Shown: positions 9,363 to 18,644 of the stretch, one piece after another
How the letters are laid out: each line of letters opens with the position of its first letter
Position numbering within the stretch: position 1 is the first letter of the stretch
Assembly (NCBI GenBank): GCA_965601475.1
Contig: OZ271832.1
Span: forward strand, 5,704,001 to 5,768,000
Reading direction: 5' to 3'
From: JAWPMT01 sp965601475
GTDB taxonomy: Bacteria; Bacteroidota; Bacteroidia; Cytophagales; Cyclobacteriaceae
Length of the DNA stretch: 64,000 bases
Translations under genes and position numbers: made by a program
The notes under the pieces: model-generated
Seen by the model: only the letters and a program-made list of their open reading frames with translations
What the model was told of the DNA's origin: nothing
Databases searched by the model: none

Positions 9363-10394
9363 TTAGAAATTACCTATCATAAAATCTTCGAAACTCGCTT
9401 CTATCTCAGCCAGTGGCATTGCGCGTACGAGATAGGATTGGTTCGAAGTTCGATCCTCTACCCAGGTATTGCCTCCGGTAGAATCCGGGACACATCGGCC
9501 ATACGCCACCCTGGACCAGTAGGTACCAACACCATCCCGAATGGCGTAGAGGACTGCTGTTTGGTCAAATGTGGCATTGTCATAGATCTTACCTTCAAAC
9601 TGATGGTTCATCCATGGTGCGTATTTGCTGAAATGAAAAAACCCTAAGTACAGCGGGGAATCCTTAGGTAGTGCATTGAATACTTCACCGGTTCTGATCT
9701 CTGCGCCTAGCTCGGCCCCGGAGAACGTGATTGGCACCGGGAGGTTTTCGATGACATACTTTGTGACACCAGGCATGTCCCCATTGAAATTCCATTCTTC
9801 TTCTCCGCTAGGGAAGTTGCCCCCCATGATGATGAATTCTGTGACCTTGGCAGCAATCAAGTCTCGTCCGTTGAGCGATGAATACTGATCTGCCTCAGAA
9901 TCAATTAAGTTCTGAATATTGAGCAGGGGACCTACAGTTACGATCTTGATGCTTTTGTCAGGGTTTTCCGCCAGGATTTTGCGATATAGTTCAGTGCTTT
10001 CCGGTACATTGTCTCGAGTAGCATCGTGGGGCAAGCTGTCGGCCAAAACCTTGGTGTGATTCCATGCAGTCTCATGAAAACCAGGTTTACGCAAGCCTAT
10101 TGGAATATCCGGATTGCCATAATACGTGTTGACCGCATCAATAGCGCTTACGGCATATTGCTCTACATTCCAGCACATCACGGCGAGCAGGTCGACTTCG
10201 CCTTTGTTTTGAAAGTGATTGAGCATGGCCAAGGCGCCAAGGTCATCGGCATCACCGCCAAAGTCGGTGTCGAATATCATTTTCACTGGCGTGTTGCCAG
10301 GGTCACTGGTTTGCTGCTCAGTGGCACAACCAATGATTGTGATCAATGCGATGAGCGATAGGCACTTATGCCTGTAGTATTGCATGAAGATCAT
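9363..10394 (-). CDS. Nucleoside-hydrolase-like lipoprotein
   Basis: 343 aa. An N-terminal signal ends in LITIIGCATE, a lipobox with Cys as the likely lipidated residue. Next comes MIFDTDFGGDADDLGALAML, the DxDxxxDD calcium-binding signature of inosine/uridine-preferring nucleoside hydrolases, and later IVTVGPLLNIQNL and FIIMGGNFP, also family motifs. Usual members free ribose from nucleosides. With ribokinase and a sugar transporter across the operator, ribose salvage is plausible, though its place inside a mannan operon is odd and a different N-glycoside or sugar substrate is possible. Its ATG overlaps the preceding small ORF by 4 nt. Confidence 0.82.
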   Translation of the reverse strand: MIFMQYYRHKCLSLIALITIIGCATEQQTSDPGNTPVKMIFDTDFGGDADDLGALAMLNHFQNKGEVDLLAVMCWNVEQYAVSAIDAVNTYYGNPDIPIGLRKPGFHETAWNHTKVLADSLPHDATRDNVPESTELYRKILAENPDKSIKIVTVGPLLNIQNLIDSEADQYSSLNGRDLIAAKVTEFIIMGGNFPSGEEEWNFNGDMPGVTKYVIENLPVPITFSGAELGAEIRTGEVFNALPKDSPLYLGFFHFSKYAPWMNHQFEGKIYDNATFDQTAVLYAIRDGVGTYWSRVAYGRCVPDSTGGNTWVEDRTSNQSYLVRAMPLAEIEASFEDFMIGNF

Positions 10395-10561
10395 GAGCTA
10401 ATGTATTGATTTTCAAAAAGTTGAATGGTGTTGGTATCATAGGTATGATACCCGATGGTGTCCAAACTGCTAGAGCTATCGAAGGCTGTGAATTGCTTCT
10501 GGTAGTTGTTCTGTTGCGAGTGGTTCGGCTTTAGCATATTGGAAATGAGGAGGCTTTTCAT
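10391..10561 (-). CDS. Small ORF (56 aa) between lacI-type gene and nucleoside hydrolase
   Basis: I do not recognise this product. The frame runs from ATG at 10561, 5 nt after the LacI-type stop, to TGA at 10393-10391. It overlaps the next gene's start in the ATGA fashion typical of translational coupling. The predicted peptide is polar, rich in Ser, Asn, Gln and Thr, with no signal peptide or membrane segment. The perfect fit in spacing argues for translation. Its low complexity and the internal inverted repeat at 10433-10452 argue that it may be only a spacer. Confidence 0.4.
   Translation of the reverse strand: MKSLLISNMLKPNHSQQNNYQKQFTAFDSSSSLDTIGYHTYDTNTIQLFENQYISS
10433..10452. repeat. 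Perfect inverted repeat GGTATCAT-N4-ATGATACC
   Basis: Eight-bp arms with a 4-nt spacer, AGGT on the plus strand. It lies about 40 nt upstream of the nucleoside-hydrolase start, inside the small ORF. It could be an internal operator or an mRNA hairpin separating regulator and enzyme expression. It has no relation in sequence to the 11627 palindrome. Confidence 0.5.
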
Positions 10562-10566
10562 TTGGG

Positions 10567-11556
10567 TTATATCGTTTTGACTGAAGAGCGAATGATCAGT
10601 TCTGGATTTAGCAGACAGCTTTCGACGTCTTTACCCGCCATTCTGTCAAAAAGCAGTTCTACTGCCTTTTTGCCAATGGCTCCCATGGGTTGCTTCACGG
10701 CAGTAAGCGGAGGGGAGAGTAGTTCGAAATAGGGTTGCTCATCAAATGAGATGAGGGAAATATCGTCGGGTACTTTGAGGTCTAACTCGTTGATGGCTTT
10801 CAATGCCCCGATGGCAATCTGGTTGTTGAGCGCAAAAATGGCTGAAGGGGGTTGACTCGTGTTGAGCAAATTCTTTGTTTCTCTATACCCGTTGTCTACG
10901 CTATAGTCATTACCAACAATGTACGCTTCATTGACCGACACCTGGTGAGTGCTCAATGCTTCTTTATATCCAGATAGTCGCTCCTGGTTGGCAGAGGTAT
11001 CTGGTAGCCCTTGGATACAAGCGATTTCGCGATGACCATTTGATAACAAGTGGTTGCAGGCTACATAAGCACCGTTGTGGTTGTCCGTCGAAACGTATGG
11101 AAATTGACCATTGTCGAAGTGCCTGTCGATGAGGATCATAGGTACATTGATCTTTGACAAATGTTCCCATTGATCGCCAACAGGGGCGACCAACAGACCA
11201 TCTACTTTTCTCGACATCAATAGTTCCAGGGATTCCATTTCAATGGCAGTGGAGTCCTTGGTGTCGCACAATAAGACCATCTTACCTGCTTTCCGTAATT
11301 CTTCTTCCACCGATCGGGCGAGGTTCGCAAAAAAGGGATTACTGATGTCTGGGATAGCGAGGCCTATGGTGTTGGTGACCTTAAGCCGGAGATTCCTGGC
11401 AATCTGGTTAGGCGAGAAGCCGAGTGAGTCTATTTTGTCCCGCACGCGTTGCGCGGTCTTTGCACTTATCCGGTATTTCGCTTCCTGACCTGTGAGGACC
11501 CGCGACACCGTAGTGGTGGACATGTTTAATTCGTTGGCGAGTTCCTTGATGGTCAT
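10567..11556 (-). CDS. LacI-family transcriptional regulator
   Basis: 329 aa. The N-terminal helix-turn-helix TIKELANELNMSTTTVSRVL (residues 2-21) and a hinge helix FSPNQIARNLR are followed by a periplasmic-binding-like sugar-sensing domain (about 60-329) with AIFALNNQIAIGALKAI and DISLISFDEQPY. It is the first gene of the mannan operon and faces ribokinase across a perfect palindrome, so it most likely represses both directions and its own gene until a sugar ligand binds. The ligand is unknown; manno-oligosaccharide or ribose fit the neighbours. Confidence 0.93.
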   Translation of the reverse strand: MTIKELANELNMSTTTVSRVLTGQEAKYRISAKTAQRVRDKIDSLGFSPNQIARNLRLKVTNTIGLAIPDISNPFFANLARSVEEELRKAGKMVLLCDTKDSTAIEMESLELLMSRKVDGLLVAPVGDQWEHLSKINVPMILIDRHFDNGQFPYVSTDNHNGAYVACNHLLSNGHREIACIQGLPDTSANQERLSGYKEALSTHQVSVNEAYIVGNDYSVDNGYRETKNLLNTSQPPSAIFALNNQIAIGALKAINELDLKVPDDISLISFDEQPYFELLSPPLTAVKQPMGAIGKKAVELLFDRMAGKDVESCLLNPELIIRSSVKTI

Positions 11557-11626
11557 AGCAGTGAGATTCTATTAGTTAAGGTTAAAGAACAGGAGGAATT
11601 TGGTTAATGCCATAAATATCACTAAT

Positions 11627-11646
11627 TTGCACAATCGATTGTGCAA
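11627..11646. promoter_or_regulatory. Perfect 20-bp LacI-type operator
   Basis: TTGCACAATCGATTGTGCAA reads identically on both strands and has the central CG usual in LacI-family sites. It lies 70 nt upstream of the regulator start and 27 nt upstream of the ribokinase ATG, so it can control both divergent units. Binding by the adjacent LacI-type protein is inferred. Confidence 0.85.
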
Positions 11647-11673
11647 TACTAATACAAAAGATTTAGAAAAGAA

Positions 11674-12588
11674 ATGACGGAAACGAAAATTGTAGTTGTA
11701 GGGAGTAGCAACACAGATATGGTCCTACAATCGGACCATCTGCCAGCTCCAGGCGAAACTGTGCTTGGGGGTAGTTTCTCGATGAATGCAGGAGGAAAAG
11801 GTGCTAACCAGGCAGTAGCCGCAGCTCGATTGGGCGGCCATGTCACTTTCGCAGCGCGGGTGGGAAATGATCAGTTCGGAAGACAGGCAATAGCTGATTT
11901 TGAGAAAGAAGGAATTGACACCCGGTACATTTCAGTCGATGATGAAAAACCTTCAGGTGTTGCACTTATCCTGGTGGACAGCAAGGGGGAAAACTCCATT
12001 GCCGTCTCACTCGGCGCCAACGACAATCTGAGCGCAGACCATATTACACCCTTGCTGTCAGAATTACCCCCAGGCACTTTGGTATTGGTGCAGTTGGAAA
12101 CGCCTTTGGAGACAGTCAATCACCTGGCGGCAGCTGCGAGAAGCCATCATCTTCGACTGATCCTCAACCCCGCACCAGCCGACATGCTTCCGGAGACTAC
12201 GTTAGACGGCCTTTTTATGATCACCCCAAATACCATAGAGGCGGGGATGTTGAGTGGCATTAGTGTCCATAACGAAGAAACGGCGAAAACCGCCGCTGCA
12301 AAACTCAGGTCACAGGGAGTTCAAAACGTGGTAATCACCCTAGGAGGTAAAGGTGCTTACGTCGCCTCAGAGGACTTCAATGGAATCATTGATGCTTTTC
12401 CTGCCGAGGTTATCGATACCACAGCTGCCGGGGATACTTTCAACGGGGCACTGGCCGTCGCATTGAGCGAGGGGAAGCCTTTAACTGAAGCTGTGAGGTT
12501 TGGCAACCAAGCAGCAGCGCATGCAGTGGGCATTCTTGGAGCCCAAACTTCCATTCCGACAAGAAATGAACTCATCTCTAAACAATAG
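11674..12588 (+). CDS. rbsK: Ribokinase-family sugar kinase
   Basis: 304 aa PfkB-family kinase. VVGSSNTDMVLQSDHLPAPGE and the GGKGANQAVAAARLG motif near residues 40-55 are typical of ribokinase. The C-terminal signature DTTAAGDTFNGALAVAL contains the catalytic Asp and anion hole. It should phosphorylate ribose to ribose-5-phosphate. It is divergent from the LacI-type gene and 2 nt ahead of a sugar transporter, forming a ribose uptake and activation pair. The substrate is inferred from the family and could be another sugar. Confidence 0.9.
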   Translation: MTETKIVVVGSSNTDMVLQSDHLPAPGETVLGGSFSMNAGGKGANQAVAAARLGGHVTFAARVGNDQFGRQAIADFEKEGIDTRYISVDDEKPSGVALILVDSKGENSIAVSLGANDNLSADHITPLLSELPPGTLVLVQLETPLETVNHLAAAARSHHLRLILNPAPADMLPETTLDGLFMITPNTIEAGMLSGISVHNEETAKTAAAKLRSQGVQNVVITLGGKGAYVASEDFNGIIDAFPAEVIDTTAAGDTFNGALAVALSEGKPLTEAVRFGNQAAAHAVGILGAQTSIPTRNELISKQ

Positions 12589-12590
12589 CC

Positions 12591-13595
12591 ATGTTTATAC
12601 CTTCGACTTATTCCGTCTCCGTTGTACTTTGTGTCGTTACGATGCTCGCCTGGGGTTCCTGGGCCAATACGCAGAAATTGACAAGCAAGTCCTGGGCCTT
12701 TCCATTGTTTTATTGGGATTATGTATTCGGCATCGTATTGCTGACATTGACTTTTGGCCTTACCCTGGGAAGCACTGGTGGTGGATCTGGCCGATCATTT
12801 GTTTCCGATCTGGCTCAAGGTAGCTTGCACTCATTTCTGTCTGCTCTTTTTGGTGGTGTCATATTCAATTTGGCCAATCTATTGATTGTTGCCGCTATCT
12901 CCGTTGCCGGAATGGCTGTTGCTTTTCCCGTGGGTATAGGCATAGCGTTGGTATTGGGCGTCATCATCAACTATGTGGCCACACCAGTCGGAGACCCCTG
13001 GTTTTTGTTTGGTGGTGTGGCATTGGTGGTTGTTGCCATTGTATTCGATGCGATGGCCTACAAGCGATTGCCACAACAAGATGGGCATAATGTCTCAAAG
13101 GGACTCCTGTTGGCTGTTTTTGGCGGTATCCTGATGGGATTCTTTTTTCGATTTGTTGCCGCATCTGTGGCCACAGACTTTGAGCAGCCAGCAGCCGGTC
13201 AGTACACCCCATACAGTGCAGTATTCATTTTTTCACTAGGTGTTCTGGTGTCGAATTTCATATGGAATACCTGGTTCATGCGCAGACCCATTTCAGGGAA
13301 TGCCGTTTCCTATGCCGATTATTTCAAAATGGGGACACCGAAGCTCCATCTTACAGGAATCCTGGGGGGCATTATCTGGGGTATCGGTATGTCTTTCAGT
13401 ATGACCGCCACAGAGAAAGCCGGTTTTGCCATATCCTATGGGCTCGGTCAGGGAGCCACCATGATTGCTGCAGCCTGGGGGGTATTCATTTGGAAAGAGT
13501 TCAAAACGGCCCCAAAGGGAACCAACCTGCTCATTGCCATGATGTTTGTATCCTTCATCCTGGGATTGGTTATGATCGTTTATTCGAGGTTGTAG
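12591..13595 (+). CDS. GRP/DMT-type sugar transporter
   Basis: 334 aa, about ten hydrophobic helices and no cleavable signal. The N-terminus VTMLAWGSWANTQKLTSKSWAFPLFYWDYVFG and the region GMAVAFPVGIGIALVLGV resemble the glucose/ribose uptake (GlcU/RbsU) and RhaT-like branch of the drug/metabolite transporter superfamily. It starts 2 nt after the ribokinase stop, so it probably imports that kinase's substrate, likely ribose, across the inner membrane. Confidence 0.8.
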   Translation: MFIPSTYSVSVVLCVVTMLAWGSWANTQKLTSKSWAFPLFYWDYVFGIVLLTLTFGLTLGSTGGGSGRSFVSDLAQGSLHSFLSALFGGVIFNLANLLIVAAISVAGMAVAFPVGIGIALVLGVIINYVATPVGDPWFLFGGVALVVVAIVFDAMAYKRLPQQDGHNVSKGLLLAVFGGILMGFFFRFVAASVATDFEQPAAGQYTPYSAVFIFSLGVLVSNFIWNTWFMRRPISGNAVSYADYFKMGTPKLHLTGILGGIIWGIGMSFSMTATEKAGFAISYGLGQGATMIAAAWGVFIWKEFKTAPKGTNLLIAMMFVSFILGLVMIVYSRL

Positions 13596-13773
13596 ATGAA
13601 CGTGGTGCCGAATCTATCTTGAAGTGCCAAGGTTTTGGTAGGACCAAAATATGTCGGGTTAGTTTAAATGACTGCCAAAGGCGGACCAGTAGATTGGGGC
13701 TAATTGGTTGTTAAAGCATTGTGTGTTAAATTGAATGGAATCAACAATCTATTACATTCTAACCTCCGCCAAT

Positions 13774-15894
13774 ATGACTAATCTTAAAAATTTATTTACT
13801 ATTCTACTAATTGCATCTTTGAGCATCTACCAAAGCTGTAACCAGTGCAAGGATGACGATACTGATGATATTGGTCAGTGGATCCATGCCGGACCACAAG
13901 ATGTGCCCGGTCGCACAACAGCCTTGTTATTGGATAGCAGGCACCCCGACAAAAAGGCCGCATACGCGGGTTCCCCTGGTGGGGGACTCTGGTACAAAGA
14001 AGATATTGAAAATGACAATAACCTTTGGACTCAATTGAACAGTCAGGCCACCATTATCTCCTGTATTGCTCAAAATCCACGAAACCCTGACCAGATCTAT
14101 TTTGGTACCGGTGTCCAGTACTTCGATTACCTCGGTCACATGCTTCGAGGAAACGGCATTTACCGCAGTGTTCAGACGACAACGCAGCAACCTTTCAGCG
14201 TAGTGCCTTTCACCCACAACAACGCTGACTTTCGGTATGTGAACGACATTGAAATTCATTGGGGTACGGGTCATATCTATGTAGCCACCAGTACGGGGCT
14301 ACATTTGAGTCAGGATAGTGCCCTGACCTTTACCAAGGTGATTGACCACCCTGTAAGTGATGTGCAGGTGTTGGGTGACCAATCCATTGTTGCTGTGAAT
14401 GGCATATCATCTCTTCTGCGGTCTAATGCTTCCGATTTCATCATCAGCAGGAGCACCGATGGTATTTCCTGGAGCCCGGTGCTAACCGAAGACCCTAACT
14501 GCACCGAACCAGAATGTGCAAAATCCAGGAGGTCGCTTCTGGCGTATTCATTGGGTACACTTTATGCCTTGAGGACAGGAGGAGCCTACCTGTTCTTATA
14601 CAAATCAGAAGGATTTGGAGCTGAAGGCACATGGCAAAAACTTGGCCAGCTGCAACCCGAAGATCCAACGAAACAAGTCATCGTGGCTTCCAACCATCTG
14701 TCATTGATGGTAGATCCCGTGGACAAGGATCAGGTATTCACTGGCTCCGCCGGGCTACACGGCTGGAATACCACCGACAATTCCGTGAACGAAAGGCAGG
14801 TCCCTTATCAGGATATGGTAGATGTACACTCCATGTCGGGTAGTCGCTACATTAGCAATAACTTCAGTGTGGGCAGGATGGTTTTTGGAACTGATGTAGG
14901 TATTTTCCGGATGACGCGGGATCCAAACGGCATTCTGGATCAGGACCTAAAGAGCAGGGGATACAATACCCCACTGGTCATGGATGCAGTGGCCGCCACC
15001 AATACCAAATTGTTTGCTGCGGGTGTGTGGGATCATGCGGGATATGTCTTTAAACCGGACGGGTCCATGCAATATGAATTACCAGGTTTCGCAGGTGGAA
15101 ATGGTGTCAGCGGTGAATCAAAAAAGGTCTATTACAATGATGAAAAGAATGTGAGCATTATTAGCGGTTTCAATGGTACAAACTGTAACCTTTACCGAAA
15201 TGACACCTTCCTAGGTGATGTTAGCCTTAGTTTTCTAGGTGTGTACGACTATTCAAACCGGGTACATTACGGCGTGGGGCAGAAGACCATCGAGGTCACA
15301 ACCTTGCGTGGTGATGACTTGCAACTGCGCTCAGTCGCCACATACACCCATGAATCGGTGGAAGGAAGTTTCTCAGTAGTGAGATATGATCCATTCAGGG
15401 AAAACGCCATTTTTTTGGGTACGTCTGAGGGGAGAATCTACGTGTACTACCCTGGCAACGCCACCAACCCGGAACCCATTTCCATATTCAATGAGGCTGG
15501 AGAAGCTTATGAGGTGATTGATATCAGTGTTGGCGATGCAGGGGGCAACCTGGTGGCGCTTTTACGTCACAAAGAGACAAAAGCGACCCGTATCTGGGCC
15601 AGGCCATTTGCAGAAGCATCCTGGTCCGACGTCACAGCAGATCTGCCAGAGATGACAGTCATGTGCCTCTTGCACGAACCCGGGAACCAGACTGTTTCAA
15701 GGGTCCTGATAGGAACAGAAAACGGTATCTGGCGAGGCGGACCCTTGACCCAGCCCGGTATTTTTAGTTGGGCTAAGATCATAGAAGTGGGTCTACCCAG
15801 TGCACCTGTAGTGAAGCTGAGCCATCAATCCTGCTCCAATATGCTCGTTGCCGGCATTTACGGCCAGGGTGTGTTTTACTATAGGTATCCGTAA
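13774..15894 (+). CDS. Sortilin/BNR-type beta-propeller lipoprotein
   Basis: 706 aa from the chosen Met; the frame opens 13 codons earlier, but Met14 gives a clean signal peptide ending LSIYQSC. Repeated blades (GPQDVPGRTTALLLDSRHP, AYAGSPGGGLWYKED, IYFGTGVQYF, ...) look like the BNR/sortilin-like propellers of secreted Bacteroidota proteins. No catalytic motif is evident, so a binding or scaffolding role at the cell surface is as far as I would go. It stands alone after the transporter and is followed by a terminator-like hairpin. Confidence 0.7.
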   Translation: MTNLKNLFTILLIASLSIYQSCNQCKDDDTDDIGQWIHAGPQDVPGRTTALLLDSRHPDKKAAYAGSPGGGLWYKEDIENDNNLWTQLNSQATIISCIAQNPRNPDQIYFGTGVQYFDYLGHMLRGNGIYRSVQTTTQQPFSVVPFTHNNADFRYVNDIEIHWGTGHIYVATSTGLHLSQDSALTFTKVIDHPVSDVQVLGDQSIVAVNGISSLLRSNASDFIISRSTDGISWSPVLTEDPNCTEPECAKSRRSLLAYSLGTLYALRTGGAYLFLYKSEGFGAEGTWQKLGQLQPEDPTKQVIVASNHLSLMVDPVDKDQVFTGSAGLHGWNTTDNSVNERQVPYQDMVDVHSMSGSRYISNNFSVGRMVFGTDVGIFRMTRDPNGILDQDLKSRGYNTPLVMDAVAATNTKLFAAGVWDHAGYVFKPDGSMQYELPGFAGGNGVSGESKKVYYNDEKNVSIISGFNGTNCNLYRNDTFLGDVSLSFLGVYDYSNRVHYGVGQKTIEVTTLRGDDLQLRSVATYTHESVEGSFSVVRYDPFRENAIFLGTSEGRIYVYYPGNATNPEPISIFNEAGEAYEVIDISVGDAGGNLVALLRHKETKATRIWARPFAEASWSDVTADLPEMTVMCLLHEPGNQTVSRVLIGTENGIWRGGPLTQPGIFSWAKIIEVGLPSAPVVKLSHQSCSNMLVAGIYGQGVFYYRYP

Positions 15895-15929
15895 ATGAGG
15901 ACAAAAACATAGCTGATCAGTGCATGTAG

Positions 15930-15950
15930 CCCCGATAATTTTCGGGGTTT
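15930..15950 (+). terminator. Intrinsic terminator after the propeller gene
   Basis: CCCCGA, a 6-nt loop, then TCGGGG and TTT. The stem is 6 bp and GC-rich but the T-run is short. It lies 36 nt after the stop at 15894, before the convergent protease gene. Confidence 0.65.
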
Positions 15951-16116
15951 CATACACTTCAAATTGCTTTGATAGAGCTGGAAGCGAAAAGCCCGCATGA
16001 AAGCCAGTGTGCGCGTCTAACTAGTCACGCCATTCGTCAGAAACCTATGCAATCAATCTTCACCGGAACGGCATCGACTAAATAGTATCACAACAGCCAG
16101 TCCCCATTCATAAGTG

Positions 16117-17202
16117 TCAATCCAGCTTTTTGAAGTTGTCGGTACGGTTTTCATGGACAAGGATAAGGCCTGTCACCTTGCCATTGGCATCAAAAGTGAA
16201 TCTCGCTTCTGGCAATGGATTTTCAGACACCACATTTTTGGGAAGCTGGAATTCATAAAGGTTTTCTCCTTTAGGTCTAAGTGTCAGGTACGGTCCACCG
16301 CCCCGTCGGTATTTTATAGTGTTTTGATGGATCCGTATCGTTCGGTCGCCTTCGTATGTTCCGGCATAAATGCCCAGGGGAGAGGGTTGATTGGCTTGAG
16401 GTGCTTTAGCCGTTGGTTTGTAGGTACTTATGGTTTCTTCGATCCAGTTTTTGTACGCACTGACACGCGCATAGTATTCGGTTACGCCGTACCTTCCTTC
16501 ACCAACTTCACCGTCTTGAAAAGAACTTACCCCCAGGATGTACCTGGTATCACCGTCATCAAAGAATGCGGGTCCTCCGGAGTCACCAGGACCGCTGATG
16601 GCTTCCATTGGGGTGGTATTGGGGGAATCAGGCCCGTCAAACTTGAAGTAGATCCACTCTTCATCACTACCATCGACTTTATTGGTGCCAGCTCTATTGA
16701 TTTTATCCATTTCAACAGGTCCGGTGAGGCCTGTGCCTGTGTCTCCTCTACCTATTACGGTGATTAGCTTGCCCTTTTCATCTTGTTTCGAATACAATCT
16801 GGCAGGTTCCACACCAGTCACTGGTTTTTTCAATTTGACCAGAGCAATGTCATTGGCAATTGACGCAGGGGAAAGCGCAAATTCCGGATGAACAATTACC
16901 TCTTCGATTTCATAGGATTGGTCATTGCAGAGTATTTCCTGACTTTCATAGGTTAATCCTTCTTTGATCGCCTCGGCCACATGTGCAGCCGTGACTACCC
17001 ATTGTGACGCGATCAGCGTTCCTTCTCCATCGGCAAAATGACACAGCTGCGGATACGCTTTAGCCAGCTCGATGTAGGCTTTGTCAGGTACATCGTGGCG
17101 TAAGATCAGACCGACACTTAAGAAGGCGGACAAGGTGAGGATACCTACCGCGACTGCATTTCTGATATCCTTAATTGATTGCGGGATTTTCATTTTTCTC
17201 AT
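16117..17202 (-). CDS. Trypsin-like (S1) serine protease with signal anchor
   Basis: 361 aa. A hydrophobic segment near residues 14-32 indicates secretion or an anchor. The S1 triad is visible: His in WVVTAAHVAEA, Asp in ASIANDIALVKLK and Ser in GPGDSGGPAFFD. A further roughly 90-residue tail (ending FKKLD) carries a small beta-rich domain. I chose the ATG at 17202 because it overlaps the regulator's stop as ATGA; Met at 17193 is an alternative. The overlap implies translational coupling to the Lrp-type regulator upstream. Confidence 0.88.
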   Translation of the reverse strand: MRKMKIPQSIKDIRNAVAVGILTLSAFLSVGLILRHDVPDKAYIELAKAYPQLCHFADGEGTLIASQWVVTAAHVAEAIKEGLTYESQEILCNDQSYEIEEVIVHPEFALSPASIANDIALVKLKKPVTGVEPARLYSKQDEKGKLITVIGRGDTGTGLTGPVEMDKINRAGTNKVDGSDEEWIYFKFDGPDSPNTTPMEAISGPGDSGGPAFFDDGDTRYILGVSSFQDGEVGEGRYGVTEYYARVSAYKNWIEETISTYKPTAKAPQANQPSPLGIYAGTYEGDRTIRIHQNTIKYRRGGGPYLTLRPKGENLYEFQLPKNVVSENPLPEARFTFDANGKVTGLILVHENRTDNFKKLD

Positions 17203-17654
17203 GGCAATTTGATTTGAGTGATTTCTTTGGAAGAGGTAAGGGCAATGATCGTATTGGTCCGTTCTACGCCTTTGATGCTGGTCACCTTCTCGGCAATCAG
17301 CCTTTCCAGTACCTGGGTATTCTTCACACGGACTTTCAGTAGGTAAGAATACTCCCCAGTAATGCAATGACATTCCAGGACTTCTGGTACGTCATTCATG
17401 CATGCTATGAAGTTAGGTTCAGCAGATGGCTCGGGAATGAGTACCAACACAAAAGCACATATTTCCAAGCCCACCGCTTGCGGATCCACCAAGAAGACGT
17501 TTTGGCTCAGCACGCCTGTGTTCATCAGTTTTTCTATTCGTTGCTTGACACCCGAAACCGATAGTTTGACATGGTTGCCAATGTCAGCGTAGGAGAGACG
17601 TCCATTTGCTTGTAACAGGTCTACTATTTGTTGGTCCTTCTCATCTAGATGCAT
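17199..17654 (-). CDS. Lrp/AsnC-family regulator
   Basis: 151 aa with the standard two-domain layout: N-terminal HTH (LDEKDQQIVDLLQANGRLSYADIG, NHVKLSVSGVKQRIEKL) and C-terminal RAM/AsnC ligand domain (VLECHCITGEYSYLLKVRVKN). Such proteins sense amino acids and regulate their transport or metabolism. It is unusual to find one overlapping a secreted protease gene. The pairing suggests that peptide or amino-acid availability controls the protease, which is inference. Confidence 0.92.
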   Translation of the reverse strand: MHLDEKDQQIVDLLQANGRLSYADIGNHVKLSVSGVKQRIEKLMNTGVLSQNVFLVDPQAVGLEICAFVLVLIPEPSAEPNFIACMNDVPEVLECHCITGEYSYLLKVRVKNTQVLERLIAEKVTSIKGVERTNTIIALTSSKEITQIKLP

Positions 17655-18005
17655 GAAATGCTATTTTTGGTAACTGATAATAAAATAAATACATAACAAT
17701 CATATTAATAGCGTAATATTTGCGTTAACGAGTTAAAATTGGTTAAAATATTTCATAAAAGATGCCATGAAGTACGATTGGAGAGAGGAGTAGCTGAATC
17801 AATGTGCCGACGAACCACGGCGGCGGTTACCAGGTATTGAGATTTTACCTCAAGGAGTTTACTTCAGTTCATAGACGCCCACGGCATTTTTTTGACAGAA
17901 TGGGAAGGAATGACAAGCTGAAGATTCATGCCTTCGAAAATGGATAAGCGAGGTAAATGAGTTTGTCCAGGTTTATCGGAAGCTATCGTAGCGGATGATC
18001 CATTA
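17655..18005. other. Intergenic region upstream of the Lrp-type gene
   Basis: About 350 nt. The first 100 nt (17660-17760) are strongly AT-rich and probably hold the promoter for the minus-strand Lrp/protease unit. The rest carries only poor open frames next to the serine-hydrolase remnant. I see no RNA gene or repeat. Confidence 0.5.
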
Positions 18006-18263
18006 TCAATGCGAACCAAAAACTTCGCACAAAAGCTCATTGACCAGCTCATACCTTAATAGCGGTCCGTTTGGAGAATTGCTTTGATTGTTCAACATGG
18101 CAATGCTAACGTTGGTCGCCGGGTCAAAAAACATATACGAGCCATACCCGCGCATGCCTCCCGTATGACCCCAAAGGATTTTCCCATCAAAAACAACCTC
18201 TCTCACACCCAGGCCATAGCCCACCGAAACGGGGTGCTCAAATTCAAAATAGCGCGTCATCAA
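18006..18263 (-). pseudogene. C-terminal remnant of a beta-lactamase-fold serine hydrolase
   Basis: Only 85 codons. They match the end of class-C-type serine hydrolases: VGYGLGVREVVFDG, then GHTGGMRGYGS (the HTG triad equivalent to KTG) and MFFDPATNVSIAMLNNQSNS. The nucleophile SxxK region and two thirds of the protein are missing, and nothing upstream restores them. This is a decayed gene fragment unrelated in sequence detail to the intact hydrolase at 2988-4190. Confidence 0.75.
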
Positions 18264-18644
18264 TGAACCTCTGAATTGGTCTTTTTTCCCATAAGAAATG
18301 TGATGTTTTTGTGATTTTACGGTTTCTCGGCGCAGTCAATCAAGAGGAGTTAGCTCTTCAAGGCTCATATGGGCATTGAGCTGGCTCTGGGTCTAAGAAA
18401 TAGTTGATTCGCTATTGCGCTTGGGAGAGTTGAAGCTTTTGATGCAAAAACCTACAAAAATCTCTAAGTCCTCATTAGATGACGCCTTCTTTGGGCAGGA
18501 CTATCCACGCCAACCTTTTAGTTAGATACCACGCAAAGAGAGAATTAAGCCACTGGTCATCAATTCTGTTCTTACTTCATGCAACATTGTGTTACAAGTG
18601 CAGACTTTTTATACTTTCGAAACTTCAACTAAAATATCACTTTC
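18264..18644. other. Upstream region of the subtilase
   Basis: About 380 nt without a convincing gene. A possible Bacteroidota promoter lies near its end: TTG at about 18588 and TACTTTCG at about 18612, close to the TAnnTTTG -7 consensus, though the spacing is a little long. The 5' part may be eroded serine-hydrolase sequence. Confidence 0.35.

Noticed and set aside
17864..18052. Minus-strand ORF next to the serine-hydrolase remnant, considered as its C-terminal domain
   Set aside because: It is out of frame, overlaps the remnant's own end, and shows no clear family match.
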